NCBI RefSeq assembly: GCF_000154785.2
Contig: NC_015730.1
Location: 1,178,001-1,242,000, forward strand
DNA length: 64,000 nucleotides
Reading direction: 5' to 3'
DNA from: Roseobacter litoralis Och 149
GTDB taxonomy: Bacteria > Pseudomonadota > Alphaproteobacteria > Rhodobacterales > Rhodobacteraceae
Under the pieces are notes generated by a model. The model saw nothing but the letters and a program-made list of their open reading frames with translations. It searched no databases and was not told where the DNA came from. A program made the position numbers and the translations under genes. Position 1 is the first letter of the stretch; each line of letters opens with the position of its first letter. Shown here piece after piece: positions 37,412 through 47,865 of this stretch.

Positions 37412-37867
37412 CTACCCTTCGGCGGCGCGCGCTTTTTCCTCGCGGATTTCGCGTTGGCGGATGGGCATCTTGTCAATGCTGCGGCTGACTTCACGCACAT
37501 CCAAGGGGAAAGGTTTGCGCACGTTGACCGTGCCCTCTTTGTTGATCAGGACCAGCATGAAATTACGCGGGCGCAGTTTGCGCCGCAGGTCTGACAGCGG
37601 TTCGGGGTTGGTATCGGTGATCACGACGACGTCGCGCGCCATTAATTCGTCGGGCCTTTCGCGCAAAAGCTTCATTTGTTCGACGAAGGCAGGGTCCAGA
37701 TCCGAATCTGCAAAAACGACCACTGGTCTTTTTTTCCACTTGAATTGTTTCAAATCCACTTCATCCATGGAAAAGAACAGTTGTTCGCTCGCAGGTACCT
37801 CGCCATTCTCGGCACTCAGGGGAGAGGCAAAAAGGGCTGCTAAAACAAAGGGTAATAGTGTTTTCAT
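37412..37867 (-). CDS. DUF4174 secreted protein
   Basis: A 151-residue protein with a signal peptide ending near residue 19 (FAALFASPLSAENG) and a domain with VVVFADSDLDPAFVEQMKLL, DVVVITDTNPEPL and RRKLRPRNFMLVLINKEGT. This is the DUF4174 pattern, thioredoxin-fold-like but without a CxxC pair here. It is probably periplasmic. Function unknown. It is convergent with pccA. Confidence 0.75.
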   Translation of the reverse strand: MKTLLPFVLAALFASPLSAENGEVPASEQLFFSMDEVDLKQFKWKKRPVVVFADSDLDPAFVEQMKLLRERPDELMARDVVVITDTNPEPLSDLRRKLRPRNFMLVLINKEGTVNVRKPFPLDVREVSRSIDKMPIRQREIREEKARAAEG

Positions 37868-38032
37868 TGTGTCTCCTGTTGCAGCTAATATAGGCCGGTT
37901 TTTTCAAGATGCGATGGTGTTGTCGTGCAAATTTGGCATTAAAACTGCAGCAACGGATTTGGTGTAATGCAAACAGGTACCCCAATACCCCGGCCGACAG
38001 GGGCGGCCTATGCTCAGCGGGTCAATTGCGCT

Positions 38033-38950
38033 ATGGACATCATTCTGCATATCGGGGCGCATCGCACCGGCACTGCAAGTTTTCAGGACTATCTGCGCCG
38101 CCATGTTGGGGAACTGTCGGCGCGCCAAATTGCGTGTTACGAACCGGTCAGGGCCAAAGACGGCGCGCCCACGCAGGGGCTTGCGATGGGAGATGTGAAT
38201 GTTTCGGTTTCTGCGCAAAGCCAGATGGATCAAGCCCGCCAAAAGGACATGCAATCCATGCTGCTCAGCGATGCCGACATGCTCGGAACGCTGGCGCAGA
38301 ATGTTGAAAAGCGAAGTCTTTATCCCGCAGCGGGCGTTGGTCTGAAGCGGCTTGCTGCTGCGTTGGACATCGAAATATCCACTGTTTTGGTGAGCATTCG
38401 CAGTCTCGAACTATATTGGTGTTCGGCGCTCGCGCATGGTATTTCCCAAGGGCTGGAGGTGCCTGAGCGTAACGCTTTGGCACAAATCGCGCATGCAACG
38501 CGCGGCTGGCGTGATGTGATAACTGATATTTCGGATGCCCTGCCGCAGACAAAGATCGCCGTTTTGCCTTTTGAGAAATTCATCGGGCGACCCGATGCGG
38601 TCTTGGCGCGGGGGGCTGGTTTGGATGCGCCTTTCGATACACAGCGGTCATGGTTGAACCGCATGCCGACCCTGCCTGATCTGCGGCGGGTGTTGAATGA
38701 TCGCGGTGCCGCTTCGGCGGACTTGCCCTTTGGCATGGGACGCTGGAACCCATTTACAAATGAAGAGCATGCGGCCCTGCGGGAAGTCTATGCCGATGAT
38801 ATGATGTGGTTGACGGCGGGCGCTGACGGCCGCGCCACGCTGATAGAGGATCGTCATCCGGAAAGAGCAGGGTCAACCCTGCCGCGGTTGACACAAAACA
38901 AAGGACAACAAGATGAGCTCGACAAAAGACAACTGGCGCGCCCTGGCTGA
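38033..38950 (+). CDS. Sulfotransferase-like protein
   Basis: A 305-residue protein whose N-terminus [19 protein letters not shown] carries a P-loop-like 5'-phosphosulfate-binding motif (residues 6-16), and [11 protein letters not shown] further on fits the downstream core of small bacterial sulfotransferase-like proteins. The 3'-phosphate-binding motif is not clear, so activity is uncertain. The ATG at 38033 is the natural start. Its 3' end overlaps the mcm start by 38 bases in another frame, which suggests coupled translation. Acceptor unknown. Confidence 0.65.
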   Translation: MDIILHIGAHRTGTASFQDYLRRHVGELSARQIACYEPVRAKDGAPTQGLAMGDVNVSVSAQSQMDQARQKDMQSMLLSDADMLGTLAQNVEKRSLYPAAGVGLKRLAAALDIEISTVLVSIRSLELYWCSALAHGISQGLEVPERNALAQIAHATRGWRDVITDISDALPQTKIAVLPFEKFIGRPDAVLARGAGLDAPFDTQRSWLNRMPTLPDLRRVLNDRGAASADLPFGMGRWNPFTNEEHAALREVYADDMMWLTAGADGRATLIEDRHPERAGSTLPRLTQNKGQQDELDKRQLARPG

Positions 38951-41042
38951 AGCTGAATTGCGCGGCCGCCCGATTGACGACCTGACGTGGCGCACGCTTG
39001 AAGGGATCGACGTCCAGCCGATCTATACCGAAGAAGACCTGGCTGACGTCAAACACCTTGGCTCAACGCCCGGCGCGGCACCTTATACAAGGGGCGTAAA
39101 GGCGACGATGTATGCGGGACGTCCCTGGACCATCCGGCAGTATGCAGGATTTTCCACGGCAGAAGAATCCAACGCCTTTTACCGTCAGGCGCTGGCCAAT
39201 GGGCAGCAGGGTGTTTCGGTGGCCTTTGATCTAGCGACGCACCGCGGTTATGACAGCGACCACGAACGTGTTGAGGGCGACGTGGGCAAGGCGGGCGTGG
39301 CGATCGACAGCATTGAGGATATGAAAATCCTCTTTGACGGCATCCCGCTTGATAAAGTGTCCGTTTCCATGACGATGAATGGTGCGGTAATCCCGATCCT
39401 TGCGAACTTTATCGTCGCTGGTGAAGAGCAGGGACACGACCGCGCGGTGCTTTCGGGGACGATCCAGAACGATATCCTCAAGGAATTCATGGTGCGCAAC
39501 ACCTATGTCTATCCGCCCGAACCTTCGATGCGGATCATCGCGGATATCATCGAATATACCTCTGCCGAGATGCCGAAATTCAACTCGATCTCCATCTCCG
39601 GCTATCACATGCAGGAGGCGGGGGCGAACCTCGTGCAGGAACTTGCCTTTACCCTAGCCGATGGACGCGAATACGTCCGCGCCGCGATTGAGCGGGGCAT
39701 GGATGTGGACAAATTCGCCGGACGGCTCAGTTTCTTTTTCGCCATTGGCATGAACTTTTTTATGGAAGCGGCCAAGCTGCGCGCCGCGCGCTTGCTCTGG
39801 TCGCGGATTATGGAGGAGTTCGAACCGAAAAACCCCAAATCCTCGATGTTGCGCACCCATTGCCAGACCTCCGGCGTGAGCCTGCAGGAACAAGACCCCT
39901 ATAATAACGTGATCCGCACCGCCTATGAAGCGATGAGCGCGGTCTTGGGGGGCACACAATCCCTGCATACCAATGCACTGGATGAAGCGATCGCGCTGCC
40001 CACCGAAAACTCAAGCCGCATTGCCCGTAACACCCAGTTGATTTTGCAGGAAGAAACGGGTGTGACCAATGTGGTCGATCCCTTGGCCGGGTCCTACTAT
40101 GTCGAAAAGCTGACCCATGATCTGGCCGAGGCGGCGTGGCAGTTAATCGAAGAGGTTGAGGAAATGGGCGGCATGACTAAGGCCGTGGCCAGCGGCATGC
40201 CCAAATTGCGCATCGAAGAGGCCGCCGCCACCCGTCAGGCCAACATTGACCGGGGCACCGAAGTGATTGTCGGGGTCAACAAATACCGCCGCGACAAAGA
40301 GGACCTGATCGATATTCTGGACATCGACAACGCCGCTGTGCGTCAAAGCCAGATTGCGCGGTTGGAAAAGGTGAGAGAGGCGCGGGACAGCGCCGCGTGT
40401 GACGCCGCCCTCGAAGAGTTGAGCCGCCGCGCTGCGGAAGGTGGCAACCTTTTGGAAGCCGCAATTGAAGCCGCCCGCGCCCGCGCGACAGTAGGAGAGA
40501 TCAGCATGGCGATGGAAAAAATATTTGGCCGTCACAGAGCCGAAGTAAAAACCCTCGCGGGTGTCTATGGCGCGGCCTATGAGGGGGATGAAGGCTTTGC
40601 CGCCATCCAGAAATCGGTCGAGGCCTTTGCCGAAACCGAAGGGCGCAGGCCCCGTATGCTGGTCGTGAAAATGGGTCAGGACGGGCATGACCGCGGGGCC
40701 AAGGTGATCGCGACCGCTTTCGCCGACATCGGCTTTGATGTGGACGTTGGACCGCTCTTTCAAACGCCTGCCGAGGCGGCGCAGGACGCAGTTGACAACG
40801 ATGTGCATGTGATCGGGATCAGCAGCCAGGCGGCGGGCCACAAGACACTGGCACCGCAATTGGTGAGCGCCCTGAAAGAAGCGGGTGCGGAGGATATTCT
40901 GGTGATCTGCGGGGGGGTGATCCCGCAGCAGGATTACCAGTACCTCTATGATGCGGGGGTCAAGGCTATTTTCGGCCCCGGTACGAACATCCCCAAAGCT
41001 GCGCAGGACATTCTCAAACTGATAGCACAGGCGCGCCATTGA
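38913..41042 (+). CDS. mcm: Methylmalonyl-CoA mutase
   Basis: A 709-residue single-chain mutase with adenosylcobalamin cofactor. The TIM-barrel substrate domain is seen in [21 protein letters not shown] and [17 protein letters not shown], and the C-terminal B12 domain in [20 protein letters not shown], whose Asp-x-His-x-x-Gly supplies the lower-axial His. It converts (R)-methylmalonyl-CoA to succinyl-CoA. The subunit is full length and not split into large and small chains. Family alternatives (ethylmalonyl- or isobutyryl-CoA mutase) are less likely given pccA/pccB next door. Confidence 0.95.
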   Translation: MSSTKDNWRALAEAELRGRPIDDLTWRTLEGIDVQPIYTEEDLADVKHLGSTPGAAPYTRGVKATMYAGRPWTIRQYAGFSTAEESNAFYRQALANGQQGVSVAFDLATHRGYDSDHERVEGDVGKAGVAIDSIEDMKILFDGIPLDKVSVSMTMNGAVIPILANFIVAGEEQGHDRAVLSGTIQNDILKEFMVRNTYVYPPEPSMRIIADIIEYTSAEMPKFNSISISGYHMQEAGANLVQELAFTLADGREYVRAAIERGMDVDKFAGRLSFFFAIGMNFFMEAAKLRAARLLWSRIMEEFEPKNPKSSMLRTHCQTSGVSLQEQDPYNNVIRTAYEAMSAVLGGTQSLHTNALDEAIALPTENSSRIARNTQLILQEETGVTNVVDPLAGSYYVEKLTHDLAEAAWQLIEEVEEMGGMTKAVASGMPKLRIEEAAATRQANIDRGTEVIVGVNKYRRDKEDLIDILDIDNAAVRQSQIARLEKVREARDSAACDAALEELSRRAAEGGNLLEAAIEAARARATVGEISMAMEKIFGRHRAEVKTLAGVYGAAYEGDEGFAAIQKSVEAFAETEGRRPRMLVVKMGQDGHDRGAKVIATAFADIGFDVDVGPLFQTPAEAAQDAVDNDVHVIGISSQAAGHKTLAPQLVSALKEAGAEDILVICGGVIPQQDYQYLYDAGVKAIFGPGTNIPKAAQDILKLIAQARH

Positions 41043-41656
41043 TCACTTTTGACCACATTGCCATCGCTGGTGAAACGCTGGAGGCGGCGCGCGCTTACGT
41101 CGAAGACGCGCTTGGCGTGACCCTTCAAGACGGGGGCGCGCATGATGTGTTTTTCACGCATAACGCATTGCTCGGCCTTGAAGACGGGCTTTATCTTGAG
41201 GCGATTGCCATCAACCCGCATGCGCCACAGCCAGATCGACCAAGGTGGTTTGATCTGGACCGTTTCAAGGGCGCGCCGCGTCTGACAAACTGGATATGTC
41301 GGACGGATGACCTGCCCAATACGCTGGAAAAGCTGCCGGCGGGGTTCGGAACGCCGGTCGCTTTGAAACGGGGTGATTTGCGCTGGCAGATGGCGGTGCC
41401 GCAAGACGGTATCCTGCCATTTGATAATTGCGGCCCGGCTTTGATCGAATGGCAATCCGCGCCGCATCCGGCGGAACGGCTGCGGCCCAGTGACATCACA
41501 CTGCGCCGTTTGACGATCACGCATCCACAGGCGGACGGTCTGAACGGCGTGCTGAGGGGGCACATGCAGGACGACCGTATCGTGATCGAAACCGGCCCTG
41601 TGGGCATGCATGCAGAATTTGACACACCGCACGGGTTGCGTACACTCGGGTCATGA
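41039..41656 (+). CDS. VOC-family (glyoxalase-like) protein
   Basis: A 205-residue protein with vicinal-oxygen-chelate features: FDHIAIA with His6, [11 protein letters not shown] with Glu54 and a late PALIEWQS Glu as candidate metal ligands. The TTG at 41039 overlaps the mcm stop by four bases, so it is translationally coupled. Methylmalonyl-CoA epimerase is also a VOC enzyme, but this protein is longer than epimerases (about 135-150 residues) and looks like the glyoxalase-3 type; an epimerase role is not supported. Confidence 0.7.
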   Translation: MITFDHIAIAGETLEAARAYVEDALGVTLQDGGAHDVFFTHNALLGLEDGLYLEAIAINPHAPQPDRPRWFDLDRFKGAPRLTNWICRTDDLPNTLEKLPAGFGTPVALKRGDLRWQMAVPQDGILPFDNCGPALIEWQSAPHPAERLRPSDITLRRLTITHPQADGLNGVLRGHMQDDRIVIETGPVGMHAEFDTPHGLRTLGS

Positions 41657-42129
41657 TCAGGCCCGCGTCACCGGAGGACAGTTCAGCCATTGTCGCCTTG
41701 TGGAATTGGATGATCCAAGACACATTGGCGACTTTCACCACCACGACAAAGACGCGGGCAGAGCTTGAAACCCGGATTACCGCGCAGCCTTCGCAGTTTT
41801 ATGTCGCGGAAAACAAGGGCGTTTTTGCAGGTTTCGTGACCTTCGGCCCGTTTCGACCCGGGCCGGGCTATGCAGCCACGGTCGAACATACCATCATCAT
41901 CGATCCAAAGGCGCATGGGTTTGGTATCGGGCGCGCGCTCATGGCGCAGGCTGAAACCGCTGCCCACGCGGCTGGTAAAAAGGTCATGATTGGCGCGATC
42001 AGCAGTCACAATCCGGCGGCGATCAAATTTCATGAAAGGCTGGAGTACATGAAGGTTGGGCATCTTCCCGGAGTTGGGCACAAACAGGGGCACTGGCTAG
42101 ACCTCATTCTCATGCAGAAAAACCTCTGA
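41653..42129 (+). CDS. GNAT-family acetyltransferase
   Basis: A 158-residue acetyltransferase with the acetyl-CoA motif A HGFGIGRALMAQAET and SSHNPAAIKFHERLEYMKVG, together matching phosphinothricin/methionine-sulfoximine acetyltransferase-like GNATs. The start ATGA overlaps the VOC stop. Substrate unknown; co-translation with mcm and the VOC gene is by overlap, functional linkage is not shown. Confidence 0.85.
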   Translation: MIRPASPEDSSAIVALWNWMIQDTLATFTTTTKTRAELETRITAQPSQFYVAENKGVFAGFVTFGPFRPGPGYAATVEHTIIIDPKAHGFGIGRALMAQAETAAHAAGKKVMIGAISSHNPAAIKFHERLEYMKVGHLPGVGHKQGHWLDLILMQKNL

Positions 42130-42180
42130 TAGCTGCGTTGATGGCCTGACAGTCCGCACCGCAGGGGCTATGGTCTGCCC

Positions 42181-42861
42181 ATGTCTATTTGGTCCCGTAT
42201 TACTGACGCGCTTTCCGCCCTCACAGCTGGCGAAGGGCTGTCGGCCGTTTTTGACCGGCTGCGCAGCCCGCCTGAACGGTCAGTGGCCTTTACGATTGCT
42301 GTGATTGCCTTGGGGGCCAAGATGGCCAAGGCGGACGGGCGGGTAACCCGCGATGAAGTAACCGCATTTCGCGAAGTTTTTCGTATCGCTGCGCAGGATG
42401 AGGCCGGGGCGGCCAAGGTGTTCAACCTTGCACGTCAGGATGCGGCGGGCTTCGAAGAATATGCACAGCGCATCGGCACCATGTTCAGCGGGCAGCCGGA
42501 AACACTGCGCGATCTTCTCGAGGGGTTGTTTCATATCGCAATGGCGGATGGCTTTTATCATCCCAACGAGAACGCTTTTCTGGAAAAGGTGACCAGCATT
42601 TTTGGCATACCGAAATCTGAATTCAGTACGCTGCGAATGAGATTTGCGCCCGATGCGCCACAGGACCCCTACACCGTACTGGGCGTCACACCGGACACGC
42701 CGATCGAGGAAATACGCCAGGTGTTCCGGCGCCTTGTGCGCGAAAATCACCCAGATGCCATGATCGCGCGCGGTGTGCCCGAAGAAGCGTTGCAACTTGC
42801 GCAAAAACGCATGTCTGACATCAATAAAGCATGGGACGATATACGTGCGGAAAACGGCTGA
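42181..42861 (+). CDS. TerB-like / DnaJ-domain protein (DjlA-like)
   Basis: A 226-residue protein with a TerB-type helical domain (about residues 35-150, AKADGRVTRDEVTAFREVFR) and a C-terminal J domain starting PYTVLGVTPDTPIEEIRQVF with the HPD motif in ENHPDAM. It lacks the N-terminal membrane anchor of E. coli DjlA. It probably stimulates DnaK ATPase for unknown clients. It is preceded by a 51-base gap after the GNAT gene. Confidence 0.88.
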   Translation: MSIWSRITDALSALTAGEGLSAVFDRLRSPPERSVAFTIAVIALGAKMAKADGRVTRDEVTAFREVFRIAAQDEAGAAKVFNLARQDAAGFEEYAQRIGTMFSGQPETLRDLLEGLFHIAMADGFYHPNENAFLEKVTSIFGIPKSEFSTLRMRFAPDAPQDPYTVLGVTPDTPIEEIRQVFRRLVRENHPDAMIARGVPEEALQLAQKRMSDINKAWDDIRAENG

Positions 42862-42970
42862 TGTGCTTATATGGTTAAGGTTCCGTAGGGTGGCGCCGTC
42901 CCTGCGCAATCGTATGTCGCCGGGGTGATCTGAGCTGTCAGAATCGCGGGCGGCTTGCTATTGTTGCGCC

Positions 42971-43300
42971 ATGAAAAAGATATTCGCAGCTCTTTTTGTT
43001 TTGTCGGTGGCGGGTCATTCGGCTGTGGCGCAGGAAGGGGATGGATCGTCCCTGATGGAACGAGGCGCGCAGCAGTTTCTCGAAGGGTTGCTGCAAGAGA
43101 TGCAGCCCGCATGGGAGGAAATGCGCAGCTTCATGGAAGAAATGGGCCCCGCGATGATGGGTCTGATGGAAGAGGTCAAAGACTGGTCCGTCTATGAGCC
43201 ACCGGAAATGCTGGAAAACGGCGACATCATCATTCGCCGCAAACCAGAAGGCAGCCCGATCCCCGAGCAAACGGAGCCCGTCCCACAGATCGAGCTTTAG
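42971..43300 (+). CDS. Small secreted protein
   Basis: A 109-residue protein with a signal peptide (cleavage after about residue 20, HSAVAQEG) and an acidic, Met/Glu-rich helical body (FLEGLLQEMQPAWEEMRSF, MGPAMMGLMEEVKDWSVY). It ends ENGDIIIRRKPEG. It is probably periplasmic. Some database entries of similar short proteins carry misleading ATPase names, but there is no Walker motif here. Its stop overlaps the ppx stop by four bases (convergent). Confidence 0.7.
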   Translation: MKKIFAALFVLSVAGHSAVAQEGDGSSLMERGAQQFLEGLLQEMQPAWEEMRSFMEEMGPAMMGLMEEVKDWSVYEPPEMLENGDIIIRRKPEGSPIPEQTEPVPQIEL

Positions 43301-44859
43301 CGCAGTTTTTTCACCTCGAGGCTGGCCTCAAGCGAGGCGGCGAGGGACATGAGCCGCGCCTCTGCGACCTCTCCGAACAGAGGGATCATGTCAGGTGTGA
43401 GGCTCAGTTGCAGGTGTTTTTTCTTTGGAAACCAACGTAACGTGCCCCGCTTAGCGTCTTGCGTCATCCAGAGCATGGCACCAAAGCGCATGGCCTTGCC
43501 AAGTATCTCGGCCTGACGTCGTTCGGCGTCGTCAATCAAATCATAAAGCTCGGCAAAACGCGTCCCTTCGCGTTTGTTTGAGTAGCGATGCAGCAGCGCG
43601 AGGCCCAGAAACACACGTTCGGAATGCTTCAGACCGCCGAGATTGGCGCGTGTTGCGTTGTCAAAACAGGTTTCGGCCCGATAATCGGGGTGCGCGCGCC
43701 AACTGACATCATGCAGCAGGCAAGCCGCTTTGATCAGCCTGCGCCGGGAGGCGGGGACAGATTTGAACAACGGGTGGATGAAGGCATAGAGGGATTTACC
43801 GAAACCCGGCATGCGGGCGTCTTTTGCTTCTGCAAACCGGCAGGATTCGATCAATGGGTCGCGATCGCGCAGACGCTGGGGCATTTGTTCATAGAGCATG
43901 CCCTCGCGAATGCCATAGCTCGAAACCGCAATATCCTTGGGCCGGAAGGTTTTCACAAGCCGGCTGAGCACCTCGGTCGCCAGCGGCACGAGGCTCATCC
44001 GCGCAGAAGAGATACCGCAAGCGCTGCGCAACTCATCGAGGTTGCTTTCTTCGATAAACTTGATGGTTGCGCTGACGGATCGCGCGGTCATGCGGTACTC
44101 ATGCAGCACGTGCAACGGATAGCTCCGCCGGTGCATGTCGATCCGTGCGATGGCGCGCCATGATCCACCAACCAGAAAAAGCCTGTCACGTTGCGCGCCC
44201 ATTGCCTCTTGCAAGGCCGTCATGGTTTCTCTGATATGTGTCTGGCGACCTTTCTTGCCGCCTTTTATTTCGCGTAATTTCAGCGGTCCAAGGGAGGATG
44301 TGACACGGCGACCCACGCGCCCATCCGAGATTTCGGCCAGCTCCAGAGACGAGCCGCCAATATCGCAAACCAGCCCGTAAGAGCCCGGCCAGCCCAGCAA
44401 AACGCCCTGGGCAGACAGCCGCGCCTCTTCTTTTCCATCGATGACCCAGATGCGCAGCCCGGTCTCGCGCTGAACTTCGGCACAAAAATCCCGTCCGTCA
44501 CTTGCATCCCTGACGGCGGCTGTGGCGACGACGGTCAGATTGGGTAATCCCATGCCTTGTGCCAGATGCTGAAAACGGCGCAGTGCATTGAGCGCGCGCA
44601 AGCGCCCCTGCGGGTTCAAGATACCGGACTCTGACAGACCTGCGCCAAGCGCACACATGATTTTTTCGTTGTAGAAATATGCCGGACTGCGCGCAGCCCC
44701 ATCAAAAACCACGAGCCGCACCGAGTTTGAGCCCACATCGACAACCCCGACACGCGACAATGCCCGCGCACCCGGATCGCGAAAAAGCGGCTGTCCAAAC
44801 AGACCGGCATCGGGATGGCTGGCATCCGGGGCTTCAGGTTTCGGATTGGTTTCGGTCAT
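43297..44859 (-). CDS. ppx: Exopolyphosphatase, Ppx/GppA type
   Basis: A 520-residue ASKHA-fold phosphohydrolase that trims polyphosphate chains and/or pppGpp. The N-terminal phosphate motif is VVDVGSNSVRLVVFDG, followed by LVCDIGGSSLELAEI, and the C-terminal helical half (CLLHDVSWRAHPDY) is HD-like. The ATG at 44859 has AGG upstream; an ATG at 44913 is less likely because it lacks a site. It is the last gene after ppk1, a classic pairing. Confidence 0.9.
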   Translation of the reverse strand: MTETNPKPEAPDASHPDAGLFGQPLFRDPGARALSRVGVVDVGSNSVRLVVFDGAARSPAYFYNEKIMCALGAGLSESGILNPQGRLRALNALRRFQHLAQGMGLPNLTVVATAAVRDASDGRDFCAEVQRETGLRIWVIDGKEEARLSAQGVLLGWPGSYGLVCDIGGSSLELAEISDGRVGRRVTSSLGPLKLREIKGGKKGRQTHIRETMTALQEAMGAQRDRLFLVGGSWRAIARIDMHRRSYPLHVLHEYRMTARSVSATIKFIEESNLDELRSACGISSARMSLVPLATEVLSRLVKTFRPKDIAVSSYGIREGMLYEQMPQRLRDRDPLIESCRFAEAKDARMPGFGKSLYAFIHPLFKSVPASRRRLIKAACLLHDVSWRAHPDYRAETCFDNATRANLGGLKHSERVFLGLALLHRYSNKREGTRFAELYDLIDDAERRQAEILGKAMRFGAMLWMTQDAKRGTLRWFPKKKHLQLSLTPDMIPLFGEVAEARLMSLAASLEASLEVKKLR

Positions 44860-44965
44860 AGACCTGCAACAGTTGTTCGCGGGCAGACTGTTCAAAAACG
44901 TCGCAGCCGTCAATGCGGATCAGGCGGTTATTTTCGCGCGCTTCGCGTTTTGTTGTGGATGGCCG

Positions 44966-47140
44966 TCAGTCCTCGGTATGTGTCAGCTTGGGAACGTCCG
45001 AGGCACCGGCAGACCCGCGCCCTGAAAGAGACGGGTTTTCCATGAAGAAGCGGTGACAGTTAAAGGCGAATGTTCCTTCCTGTATCGGCGGGCGTTCAAA
45101 AACGCCATCGGGCCGCATCACCCAGCTTTGTGCGACATCGGCCAGATTGGCCGCCATAATCTGGCTGACGATCTGCGCTTTGACCGTTGGGTTTTCAATT
45201 TCGACCAGCGTCTCGACGCGCCGGTTCAGGTTACGCCCCATCCAATCCGCCGATGAGATGAAAACCCGCGCTTTCTTGTGAGGCAGGCCCGCGCCATTGC
45301 CAAAACAGACAATGCGGGAGTGTTCGAGAAATCGCCCGACGATGGATTTGACACGGATGTTTTCACTCAACCCTTGCACACCGGGGCGCAAACCGCAGAT
45401 GCCCCGGACCACCAGACTGATTTTGACCCCGGCAGCGCTGGCTGCATAAAGAGCGTCGATCACTTCGCTGTCGATGATGGAGTTCATCTTGGCCCAGATG
45501 GCAGCGGGGCGGCCACTGCTGGCGTGATCCGCTTCGGCGGCAATCAGTTCCAGCAGGCGCGGTTTCAGGGTTATCGGCGAAATGGCAAGGTTGTCGAGGC
45601 TTTCAGGCTGCGCATATCCAGACAGGTAATTGAAGACCTTGGTGGCGTCGCGCCCCAGCCGCGCGTCGCAGGTGAAGAACGACAGGTCCGTATAAATGCG
45701 CGCTGTAATAGGGTGATAATTGCCGGTCCCATAGTGCGTATAGGTCACCAGTTGATTGCCTTCACGCCGCACGATTGTTGAGATCTTCGCGTGGGTTTTC
45801 AGGTCAAGAAACCCGTATACGACATGTGCGCCGGCGCGTTCGAGGCGACGGGACTGGCGGATATTGGCAGCCTCGTCAAACCGGGCTTTCAACTCAACCA
45901 GCGCTGTGACCGATTTCCCGCCTTCTGCCGCTTCGCAAAGCGCTTCGACAATCGGGCTGTCACGCGATGTGCGATAAAGCGTCTGTTTGATTGCGACGAC
46001 TTTCGGGTCGCGCGCGGCCTGCTGCAAAAAGCGCACCACCATATCGAACGTCTCATAGGGGTGGTGCAACAGCATGTCTTTGTTGCGGATCGCGGATAGC
46101 ATGTCGCCGTCGTGGTCCGTGACCCTTTCAGGGATACGTGGGGTGAAATTGGGCCACAGCAGGTCGGGGCGCGCATCCAGCACCAATTCGGCGAGGTCCG
46201 CCATGCCCACCATCCCATCAAGCTGGATCACCTCGTCCAGATCAACGTCAAGTTCTTCCATGATCACGGATTTCAGTTTGGGCGGCGCGCCCGGCGAATG
46301 GGTCAGGCGCACAACTTCGCCGCGCCGCCGCCGTTTGAGGGCAACCTCAAATTCGCGCACGAGGTCTTCGGCTTCGTCCTCTACTTCCAGATCGCTGTCG
46401 CGCAGGACGCGGAATTCGAAATGCGCTTTCAGTTTATATCCGGGAAAAAGCTGCGAGATATTCATGACCAGCAGTTCTTCGAGGGGGAGGAAACGATGGC
46501 TCCCTTCGGGCGCAGGCAAGGCGACAAAGCGTTCGATCTGCGCCGGGATTGGCAGCAGGGCCTGCAACGGGCGCTTGTCACGGCTGCGCTCAAGCTGCAG
46601 GGCGAGGGCATATCCGGTGTTTGGAATGAATGGGAAAGGGTGCGCGGGATCAATCGCGAGCGGGGACAGGACGGCAAAAACCTGCGTCAGGAAAACCTCT
46701 TCGAGGTATTTCTTGTCTGCAGCAGTCAGATCATCCCGTCTGAGCACGGAGATGTTTTCGGCTTCCATATCGGCAAGCAGTGCAACAAGCACGCGTTGCT
46801 GCGTTTCCATCAGCGTGCGCGCGTCATTGTTGATCAGAACCAACTGCTCAGCCGGCGTCAGCCCGTCGGCCGCAGGCGTCGTGTTTCCAGCCATGGCCAA
46901 TTCGCGCAGGCCCGCAACCCGCACGGTGTAGAACTCATCGAGGTTGGTTGCCGAGATGGACAAGAACCGCAACCGTTCCAGCAGGGGTACGCGCGGGTTC
47001 TCGGCTTCTTCCAACACGCGCCAGTTAAAGCCCAGCCAGCTCAGCTCCCGATTGAAAAACCGCTCCGGCCCGCTGGCATCCACATTGGGAAGTGCGACCG
47101 GTTCGGGAAAATCTGCGCTGAGAAAGTCTGCTTGTGTCAT
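44966..47140 (-). CDS. ppk1: Polyphosphate kinase 1
   Basis: A 724-residue PPK1 making polyphosphate from ATP. It has the N-terminal helical domain start [20 protein letters not shown] and the catalytic core with the phosphorylated His segment [19 protein letters not shown], plus [16 protein letters not shown]. Length and motifs are typical. It sits between hda and ppx on the minus strand, so storage and breakdown are co-located. Gap to ppx is 106 bases. Confidence 0.96.
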   Translation of the reverse strand: MTQADFLSADFPEPVALPNVDASGPERFFNRELSWLGFNWRVLEEAENPRVPLLERLRFLSISATNLDEFYTVRVAGLRELAMAGNTTPAADGLTPAEQLVLINNDARTLMETQQRVLVALLADMEAENISVLRRDDLTAADKKYLEEVFLTQVFAVLSPLAIDPAHPFPFIPNTGYALALQLERSRDKRPLQALLPIPAQIERFVALPAPEGSHRFLPLEELLVMNISQLFPGYKLKAHFEFRVLRDSDLEVEDEAEDLVREFEVALKRRRRGEVVRLTHSPGAPPKLKSVIMEELDVDLDEVIQLDGMVGMADLAELVLDARPDLLWPNFTPRIPERVTDHDGDMLSAIRNKDMLLHHPYETFDMVVRFLQQAARDPKVVAIKQTLYRTSRDSPIVEALCEAAEGGKSVTALVELKARFDEAANIRQSRRLERAGAHVVYGFLDLKTHAKISTIVRREGNQLVTYTHYGTGNYHPITARIYTDLSFFTCDARLGRDATKVFNYLSGYAQPESLDNLAISPITLKPRLLELIAAEADHASSGRPAAIWAKMNSIIDSEVIDALYAASAAGVKISLVVRGICGLRPGVQGLSENIRVKSIVGRFLEHSRIVCFGNGAGLPHKKARVFISSADWMGRNLNRRVETLVEIENPTVKAQIVSQIMAANLADVAQSWVMRPDGVFERPPIQEGTFAFNCHRFFMENPSLSGRGSAGASDVPKLTHTED

Positions 47141-47180
47141 TTTGACCTTTTACAATAAGCATATGTCGGCTGAATGACGT

Positions 47181-47864
47181 TTATCGCGCAAGCTGATCCT
47201 CTTTGTCCAGCACTGCCGCCGCAAGTTGCCGTGAGAGCGGGCGCTTTTGCGCCAGCGATGCCGCATCGAGGGCCGCAACGATCCTGCGTGCGGCTGCAAA
47301 CGACCGGTCGATCCGCAAGATAAGATAGGCAATCAGGTCAGGTTTTGGCATTAACTGGCGGTCCGCAAAGAGCTTTGCAAGAACGGCCGACAACAGGGCA
47401 TCGTCGGGCAGGTGCAGGGATGCCGCCTGTGTCCCTTCTATCCGGCTTTTCAGATCCGGGAGTTCCAAGTGCCATGCGCCCGGCGCTGCCTCGCCGGTAA
47501 AGAGCAGTGCATTGCCCTCGGCCAGCGCAAGGTTGTGCAAGTGAAATAATGCTGTCTCTGCCTCTGTGTTCCCGGCAATGGCAGGGACGTCCTCGATGGC
47601 GACAGACCGTCTTGCCAGTTCGGGGATATCCTGCGCTGCAAGGGTTTGCGCCTCGCAGATTTCCGCGCCACTCAGTGCCGCCCACACATGCGCAAGATGT
47701 GTCTTTCCCGACCCTGCGGGACCGCTGAGCACGAGCTTGCGCCCGGGCCAGTCTTGCCAGCCTTCTATGAGGGCCACGGCCACGGCGTTCGAGGGTGCTA
47801 CAAGAAAATCCGCACGTCCCAGCGCTGTGATGCCTGGCAGATCAAAGCCCAGCTGTTCAGGCAC
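47181..47864 (-). CDS. hda: DnaA-inactivating protein Hda-like
   Basis: A 227-residue AAA+ protein related to DnaA domain III. Walker A is GPAGSGKTHLAHVWAAL, a Walker B-like strand SVAIEDVPAIAG follows. Hda with the beta clamp stimulates ATP hydrolysis by DnaA after initiation; in Caulobacter HdaA does this. I start at the GTG at 47864, one base after the perM stop, since the protein then begins VPEQLGFDLPG (clamp-binding-like QLxFDL, expected at the N-terminus). Longer starts run into perM. Confidence 0.85.
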   Translation of the reverse strand: MPEQLGFDLPGITALGRADFLVAPSNAVAVALIEGWQDWPGRKLVLSGPAGSGKTHLAHVWAALSGAEICEAQTLAAQDIPELARRSVAIEDVPAIAGNTEAETALFHLHNLALAEGNALLFTGEAAPGAWHLELPDLKSRIEGTQAASLHLPDDALLSAVLAKLFADRQLMPKPDLIAYLILRIDRSFAAARRIVAALDAASLAQKRPLSRQLAAAVLDKEDQLAR

Positions 47865-47865
47865 G

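Noticed and set aside
40143-41039. 298-codon minus-strand frame under mcm
   Set aside because: Antisense shadow of the mutase.
41039-41656. VOC protein as methylmalonyl-CoA epimerase
   Set aside because: Too long and motif pattern differs; position next to mcm alone is not enough.
46112-47158. 348-codon plus-strand frame under ppk1
   Set aside because: Antisense shadow; ppk1 is well supported.
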